From Rhabdophis nuchalis (lineage: Eukaryota > Chordata > Lepidosauria > Squamata > Natricidae): a stretch of 64,000 nt of DNA. Position 1 is the stretch's first letter, and every line of letters begins with the position of its first letter. Shown piece by piece: positions 57,727-64,000 of the stretch. Made by a program: the position numbers and the translations under genes. A model generated the notes under the pieces. It was not told the origin of the DNA and made no database searches. It saw only the letters and a list, made by a program, of their open reading frames with translations. The stretch is from the NCBI GenBank assembly GCA_039707465.1, contig CM077643.1:47214605-47278604 (forward strand), given 5' to 3'.

Positions 57727-58186
57727 ATTTCTGTTGGGGAATATCTCCGTTGGGAGACAGAAAGTTGTGCAGCGGAATGTGCAGCTAGAGAAACGTTGCT
57801 AGTACACACACAAATAGTATCTCAGACACTGTTAGTAAAAAACAAGTAGCTTTACTGGTGTTGTAAAACTAAACTACTGCTTCACAAGCAGTGGTAGTAT
57901 ATAGTTAGTCAAACAAAGTCCTTAACAAACAAACAATTGCTTACAGTTGCAATCTATTATTCTTCCTTCTTCCTTCAGTCAGCCACAGCGAGCAGAGAGC
58001 AATCAGCAGAGATATCGAGCAGAGAGGGAGAATATGCGCTCTCCTGACTTCCTCTTATTGCCGAGATAATTACAGTCTCTAATTGCATTCAGTTGCATTC
58101 AAACATCTTAAAGCAACAATGACCATTTGTCATCATGGTATTATATATTGCCTGCCCAACACTAGGAGTCTACTCCTAACAATTTC
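57727..58186 (-). mobile_element. Solo LTR with 5-bp TSD, probably Ty3/gypsy-like
   Basis: A 450-bp segment 57732-58181 begins 'tgttggggaa' and ends 'tactcctaaca', the TG...CA rule with inverted ends (TGTTGGG against TGTTAGG). A perfect duplication ATTTC flanks it (57727-57731, 58182-58186). On the minus strand a TATATA word (near 57900) precedes an AGTAAA variant poly(A) signal (57856-57851), giving the likely orientation. No internal retroelement sequence remains, so it arose by recombination between two LTRs. The gypsy assignment is from the 5-bp duplication and general look; an endogenous-retrovirus-type LTR is not excluded. Confidence 0.85.
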
Positions 58187-58502
58187 CATCAAATTTAATG
58201 AGAACTGAGGGAAAGAAAGAAATCAGGAGAATACTTCTGTGTATTATGAGCTTAAATAGGCTTAGGTTTGGGGAGAACGGGGTATTTTTTGGCTTGGATA
58301 CCTCAAGGGGGACAATGAAAGTCCCAGGTGGGACTTCTGGGGAAAGACATTTGCAAAGGTAGAAAAATTCAGAGACATCCACAGGATCTCCTACCATTGT
58401 TAAAAAGATAAAAACAGTGTTGTACAGTTTCAGTGACCTTCCCAGCCAGCTTCCAACAAGCAACGTCAATGTGGAAATCAGTTGAAGGGAGGTTGAAAGA
58501 TA

Positions 58503-58626
58503 AAATCACGTCATGCTTCATTTAATGACCACAGCAACAAGGTCGTAAAATTGGGTGTGTTCCTCTGATGTCTCACTTAAGAATTGCATCGCTTAGTTTT
58601 CTGGTTTTGTTGTGGTCATAAATTGA
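58503..58626. repeat. Dispersed repeat fragment
   Basis: 'atttaatgaccacagcaaca' and 'ttgttgtggtcataaattga' belong to the same kind of repeat as 35075-35195. Class unknown. Confidence 0.45.
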
Positions 58627-58862
58627 AGATTATCTTTAATAGCAATAGCACTTAGATTTATGCACCACTTCACAGTGCTTTAATGCCCTCTATATGCAGT
58701 TTTCAGAGTCAGCATATCAACAATCTGGGCTCTCATTTTACTGACCTCTGAAGGATGGAAGGCTGAGTCAATCTTGAGCAGGTGAGAATCTAACTGCCAA
58801 ACTGCTGCCAGCTGCCAGCAGAAGTAGCCTGCAGTACTGCATTCTAACCATGGCTCATGGTA
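58627..58862 (-). mobile_element. tRNA-derived SINE, antisense copy
   Basis: Read on minus: tRNA-like head near 58862-58800, 'gactcagccttccatccttc' body, then 'gtaaaatgagagcccagatt' and an 'aagtgctattgctatt' tail at 58627-58650. The same family is split at 42345-42656. Confidence 0.75.
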
Positions 58863-59540
58863 GATGTTCAAATCCAAAGCAGAAAATGTGACCTGTGGTA
58901 TACGTATATGCCTATTACCTGTGGAGAACACCTTATGCTAAATGCATTTTTCCCGACAGTGCATATCAGCATCCACTAGATCCTGGGAAAATTATGTTGC
59001 TTTAAGGTACTCCAAATCACATATTGCTCAGTACAACCCTGATGAATCCTAAAGGAATGGTTCTGTTTTTCCCCCACCTCCCTTCACCTCATTTTACAGA
59101 TTTTTAAAAATGTTTTAATGTGCTGTTTTAATTATCTATTCATGTTTTGTAAAATATTTTGAGGGATTTTTAATATAGGAAGCAGTAGAAAAGTTATGTC
59201 AATACAACACCTGTACCTTTTAGTGTAATATTTAAAAAAACCCAAAAAGCTCAGTTCTATACACCCAACTTTACATATTTGCACAAGTATTAGAGGATGT
59301 AGGATTGGAAATGAAAAGACCAGATTTCCCATTGTAATCAGTTTATTTTATTTCCTTCTTCCTTTTTTTTTTTTTTTGGCTTTTGGAATCTTATATTGGA
59401 AACAACAACGGCTCTTAAATAGGTTCCTTTATCCATAAGCCAGTTGGAAACTCTCCCTCGACTCTGATTCTAAGACATCTTGGTCTGGTTTTGAAGATTT
59501 CCCCCTCACAGAATGGTAAATAGAGCTGAAACTGTAAATC
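58863..59540. other. Unique AT-rich DNA
   Basis: Nothing recognised except a poly-T run at 59366-59378. Confidence 0.45.
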
Positions 59541-60340
59541 TCTTTCTCAAACTAGTTCCTCTTTGATGAAAGAATGCCAGGGTTGCTGAATTCTTTGTGG
59601 GAAGAGAAATGGAAGACACCCGGATGATCGTTTACCAACATGGAGGACTGCCTGACAGAAACTGAGTTGAAAGGGAACAACCGTTTTCTTTCCTTCTAGG
59701 TCTCCAATTTGGGCCACAACCAAGGCCACAAGTTCAACAGTCAGGCCTTTGTTCCTCTCTGCCAAGTCTTTGCTGGAGTGGCTCCCTCTGATGTCAAAAA
59801 TATGAACCAACTCCCTCTGAACCCCAGTCCAAAATGGTGACGGATGAAACTCTGGCTTCCTTTTCACATTGGCTGGCCGAATTGTAAGTTAGATGAAATA
59901 CTTGTCTGATGCAGTCAACAAAAACAAAACTTGCTTCGTCTTGCCAATTGAGTTGTGTTCATCAAAAACATCACTGACATTGTGCCACTGCCATATACCC
60001 ACAATGTCTTCATTTTCGCTTTAAACCAAGCCATTCCTTTGTGCAGACTGTTGTCTTGGACACCCTTGCTTTTGTTAAAGTCAAGATTATCACAACAGCT
60101 TCCAAAACAAACAAGTAAATAAATCCCACACCAATCCCAAAGTCTCTTTGAGACAGAATGTTCTTTGTAGCTCCCACCTAAGAATACAATTTGTACAAAG
60201 ACTACTATGCAAGCGAACAACCTGGGGAAGGCTACTTGAAACTGTGAATGTGTGGCTGTGGCAGTAGCTCTGAACGAGCTTGTCTTTTCTTCTACCATTC
60301 TAATAAATCTCAGTGTGTGCGGTGGTGTCATCCTATCAGG
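59541..60340 (-). other. Unidentified region with two long minus frames
   Basis: Frames of 106 codons (59867-59547) and 138 codons (60331-59915) lie in tandem on the minus strand with similar balanced composition, unlike the AT-rich flanks. The second has a hydrophobic stretch (LFACIVVFVQIVFLGG) and a Cys-rich segment. I recognise no family. It may be a decayed transposon or processed pseudogene, or chance. Confidence 0.25.
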
Positions 60341-60722
60341 AAGCTGCTGAATGAATGATCTACTTCACTGACTGCTGCTTGACGAGATGGGAAAGCTGCC
60401 ACTGTTATTACAAATGGGATGCAGCTCCCTGTATCCAATCTTCATAGAGTTGGATGAGAAATTCAGCCTCTCTAAATCTTTTAGGGGAACTTTAAAAAAA
60501 TTGAACTCTGAGAGCTAGGATTGTGGTCTACGTTTGGGGCAGAACCCCAACCCCCACTTTGCCAAAGCCCAAACTCATGCTTTCTCTCAAAGAGCTGTAA
60601 AACTTTGAAAGCTTGAGAAGAAATGGACTCATTCAGTCATTCGGTCATTATGACCACCCACACACAGTTACTCGCAAGCATCCATATTGGGGGTTGCAGC
60701 TGTCTAACTAATTGAGCCACAC

Positions 60723-61095
60723 TGGTGTTTTTCATTGGGACATGGTGGCTCAGGGGCTAAGACACTGAGCTTGTCAATCAGAAAGATCGGCAGTTCAGTG
60801 GTTCGAATCCCTAGTGCCATGTAACAGAGCGAGCTCCCATTACATGTCCCAGATTCTGCCAATCTAGCAGTTCAAAAGCATGTAAAAATGCAGGTAGAAA
60901 AATAGGAACCATCTTTGGTGGGAAGGTAACAGTGTTCCATGCACCTTCGGGATTAATCATGCTGGCCACATGACCATGGAGACATCTTTGGACAGCGCTG
61001 GCTTTTTGGCTTAGAAACGGAGATGAGCACCACCCCCTAGAGTTGGGAATGACTAGCACATATGTGCAAGGGGAATTTACCTTTACTTGGTGTTT
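60723..61095 (+). mobile_element. Sauria SINE, full length
   Basis: The tRNA-like head has an A-box region 'tggctcaggggct' and a perfect B box within 'gtggttcgaatccctag'. The body follows with 'gagctcccattacatgtccc', 'ggtgggaaggtaacagtgtt', 'ctggccacatgaccatggag' and 'gcaccaccccctagagttgg', ending 'atttacctttac'. A likely target duplication TGGTGTTT occurs at 60723-60730 and 61088-61095. This family is known from lizards and snakes and uses the Bov-B machinery. Confidence 0.93.
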
Positions 61096-62367
61096 GGGGG
61101 AATATATCAACATCCACAATTACCCTCACTCTACTCTGTCCCTTAGCCTACAAAAGTGGGTGGGGTATAGGATAAGGGAAAAGGAGATAAGAAAATAGCA
61201 AGCAGAAAGGAAGCAGACCCAACATCTTGCAATTTACAACTATTACAGGTCGGCAAGAAGACTATCAGCCAACTGCCAGAACCACAAGGTACATCAAGGC
61301 GCATATCCTGATGGGGAATCCTACTGGGAGCTTGGCTTTATAGCTCAGCTGGGATACTCAAAAGCAACATTGCTTAAGAGCAGAGCTTGGAGCATAGTCT
61401 GGAGCTCCACAGCAACCAGAAAAAAAGCAAACACAGCAAGGCAACTTAACAAATGTTCACATTTTTGTTTGTTTTAAGGACTGAGCTTTCAAGACTTATT
61501 TATGCTGCTGTGTCAATCTGCAAGGCCTAAGGAGAGTAGAGTTAACCTAGGCAATAGCCTATTTTTAGGTAAGGTGTGCGCTATAATAAAATGTTTTGTA
61601 CAGTTATCTTCTATGCTGTGGGCTTTATACAGCTCAAAACTATATGTACAAAAGTGTTCAAAAATGCAAATGGAATTTATATTGTTAAGCAAATTAAATA
61701 CTCAGACAACATGATGTTTGTTAAGCACTAAGGAATGTAATTCATAGAAAATTAATAAAATCGAAAAAAAGTGTTGGAAAATGCAGAAATTGCGCAGTTA
61801 GGGTTAAGTATTGGATTAGGGACTTTTCACTTTAAAAACTGTAAACAATAAACTCTGCCTACAAAATATCTATAGTAAAATAATAACATACACAATTCTG
61901 TAGATGACCACACAGTGATGATTTGCCACTTTCTAGTTTGGCTGATTTTGTAAACTGATACAAGGTGCGCCAGAGTCACACCAAATCTGCAGTTACTAAA
62001 TGGGAAAATGAGAGAATGAATGAAAACAATGTGGAAAGATGCACATATAATTGTGACGGGAGAATGTTCTTTAAAAACATATTGGGAGCTGAATGCTGAT
62101 GAATCTATCTAATGCAGCATCCATTGCCAGCCAACCAGGAGTGTCAAAAATCTTCTTCCAGCCCATATTTCCCTGCTAGCATTCAGTGTTTCAGATCATA
62201 TAAGTTCAATTTGGTTAACAGTGACAGCTAAGTCACTGTTAAGTCCTGCTCCTCTTTTAAAGAAATCCAATAAATGGCTGAATCTTGTGATAACATCTTC
62301 TGTATATGTTAGAATCAGTGAATTTCATGACATTCATATTTCATGGCTTGGTATTCTAGTCTGAAAA
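61096..62367. other. Unique DNA, no gene seen
   Basis: No gene or repeat family recognised. Confidence 0.45.
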
Positions 62368-62599
62368 CTCTGAGGCAGGGGTGAAATCCAGCAGGTTCTG
62401 GAGAACTGGTAGCAGAAATTTTGAGAACTTCAGAGAACCGCCGAATGCCACCTCTGGCTGGCCTCAGAGTGGAATGGGAATGGAGATTTTGCAGTATCCT
62501 TCCCCTACCACGCCTACCAAGTCACGCCCACCAAGCCATGTCACGCCCATCATGCCACACCCAGTAGTAAAAAAAGTGAATTTCACCACTGCTCTGAGG
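62368..62599. mobile_element. hAT MITE, TSD CTCTGAGG
   Basis: Element 62376-62591 opens 'caggggtgaaatccagcagg' and closes 'gtgaatttcaccactg', partial inverses. Perfect CTCTGAGG duplications at 62368-62375 and 62592-62599. The inside has 'ccacctctggctggcctcag' and repeated 'cacgcccaccaa' words. I recall this repeat as frequent in snake genomes. Confidence 0.93.
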
Positions 62600-64000
62600 T
62601 ACGTCTTTATTCTCCCTTTATTCAAATGGCCAACTGTGTCCATTCCTATTTTTAACCATTGCAAAGCTCAAACTATTCCTTTAGATATAAACAAGGTATT
62701 AAAAGCAATCCTCGATGTTTAATGCCAGAGTGGAAACTCTCTAGGTGATAATAGTCAGAGATCACATAGCAACCAGAGCTCTATTTTATAGCACGGGGAG
62801 GAAATTTCATCATAAAGAAATGCCTGGGGTGCAGATAAGGCAGGATGTAGACAGTGCAGTTCCATTCAGTTTTATTTTGTTGCAGGCATAAAAAAAAAAT
62901 GGAAGAAGACTATGAACACAAAGCCAGGAAGTTATCATTGCAAAGCTAAAATTGTGAAGTTGAATTTTCTTGCCTTCCCTCTCCAAAACTCTCCTTAAAG
63001 ATTATTTGCTTTTTTTAGAATGAACATATTCTGGATTTATAGATATATAGCATCCACTTTTCGTGATACTTTCCAGTATTTGATGATACGATTGTACTGA
63101 AAAACTTAAGAATATGTGATATTCTGTGCTTTTATATGAATCAGCACTTTCAAAAATCCAAGCAATCAGCAAAATACAGGGGACTACTTATTTATAAATA
63201 AAGTGCATCCCTTCTCCACAAATCTATACAAATGGCTTCATTACAACTGTATACTGTACTGTATGGAAGGCAATATCGGGAGGCCGTAGGATAGGATTAG
63301 CCTCTTACCACAGAAGTGTCTTGGCTGGTATCTTCACCATCCTCCACATCTGTTAAAATCAAATCTGCATTTCACTCAGTGCAACTATCTGAAACAAACA
63401 TAAAGGGAGAAGCTGTAGCACATTGACACCATGAAATGCACATGAAACAAAAACTGGATTTAATTAAAATTGCTTTTTCAAGTCATGCACGGGGGCAAAG
63501 AAATCACATCCTGAATTGTTCTACAGTTACTGGATTCCAGCAAATCGTCCCTCGTCCTTTGGATGAGATGGGGGCAACATCAAAGGGGAACTTTTTTTAA
63601 AAAATGGCATATTTTTTTATCTTTATTGTGCTATGTAAATCAACTACAGCATTGATTTCCTTGCCTGCCTTCACTATCACTAAAGCCTCCTGTGGAACCA
63701 TATCAGCAGTAAATAGACTCCAAGCATGCAAATCAGGTGGTGGGGAAGATGAGGGGTTGGTTGTGTGGCTGCTAATATCATAATCACCATAGAAAATGTC
63801 GTAATCACCCTAGAAAACTCAGTGAGCTGATGGGTTCAGGCCAGAGTTGAAAAGCAACATCAACCTCTTGGGAGACTGCTAGTAAAATGCTATCATAGGT
63901 CTCTGCAGGTGGGTTGGGGGCAGCTGTCTCCCACGAATGACTGTAATGCCCAGATTCCCAGTTCTCATTAAAAAAAAAAACAACAACTCCGTATCTCCAC
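62600..64000. other. Unique AT-rich DNA to window end
   Basis: No gene or repeat family recognised; the longest frame continues through the MITE and is not coding. Confidence 0.45.

Noticed and set aside
1..64000. CRISPR arrays, operons or other prokaryotic features
   Set aside because: The direct repeats are microsatellites or transposons; composition and repeat families are those of a vertebrate.

Overview
The window looks like nuclear DNA of a squamate reptile, most likely a snake. Several repeats point there together: a Sauria SINE with A and B boxes (60731-61087), a Bov-B LINE 3' end (3520-3833), many CR1 LINE tails ending in pentanucleotide microsatellites, L2-like LINE tails, very abundant short palindromic hAT MITEs, and an R4/Dong-type LINE relic. 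Species cannot be read from the sequence. I see no convincing host protein-coding exon, rRNA gene or functional tRNA gene. Almost every open reading frame is a shadow of simple repeats or a remnant of a retroelement.

Layout. 1-2340: mostly unique AT-rich DNA after a LINE stub at the left edge. 2340-9240: dispersed repeat, 45-bp minisatellite, Bov-B end, hAT elements, then a tangled cluster (7303-9230) of hAT, L2-like LINE, large duplication and R4/Dong relic. 9240-15850: mostly unique DNA with long tri- and tetranucleotide arrays. 16311-17763: the longest coding relic, an L2-like LINE with recognisable reverse transcriptase on the minus strand. 17966-23735: nested hAT elements, CR1 copies, a palindromic MITE with a triplicated arm, and a CR1 copy split by an L2-like insertion. 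23968-26660: four-step tetranucleotide array, old CR1 interrupted by another repeat, and two 150-bp repeats carrying a hammerhead ribozyme. 27953-32616: three hAT elements, a tRNA-derived SINE, and CR1. 34710-44934: MITEs, a three-layer nest (39117-39830), a GGCAA array, CR1 and SINE pieces, with possible conserved non-coding blocks. 44935-64000: largely unique AT-rich DNA with scattered CR1, a solo LTR (57732-58181), SINEs and a MITE.

The most notable signal is at 26051-26200 and 26397-26546. Two copies, about 98% identical without gaps, each hold a complete type I hammerhead ribozyme: all core nucleotides, three helices and a UC cleavage site. A tRNA-like segment with a perfect Pol III B box lies directly upstream. 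The cut sites are 346 nt apart. The arrangement resembles retrozymes, Penelope-element ribozymes or the tRNA-headed Sm-alpha elements of schistosomes, but no reverse transcriptase is visible beside it.

A second theme is hAT transposition. Eight clean insertions carry 8-bp duplications of the form nnnTAGnn, and three others carry nnnTGnnn. This suggests two transposase sources. All assignments come from reading the sequence and remembered family features; no database search was run.
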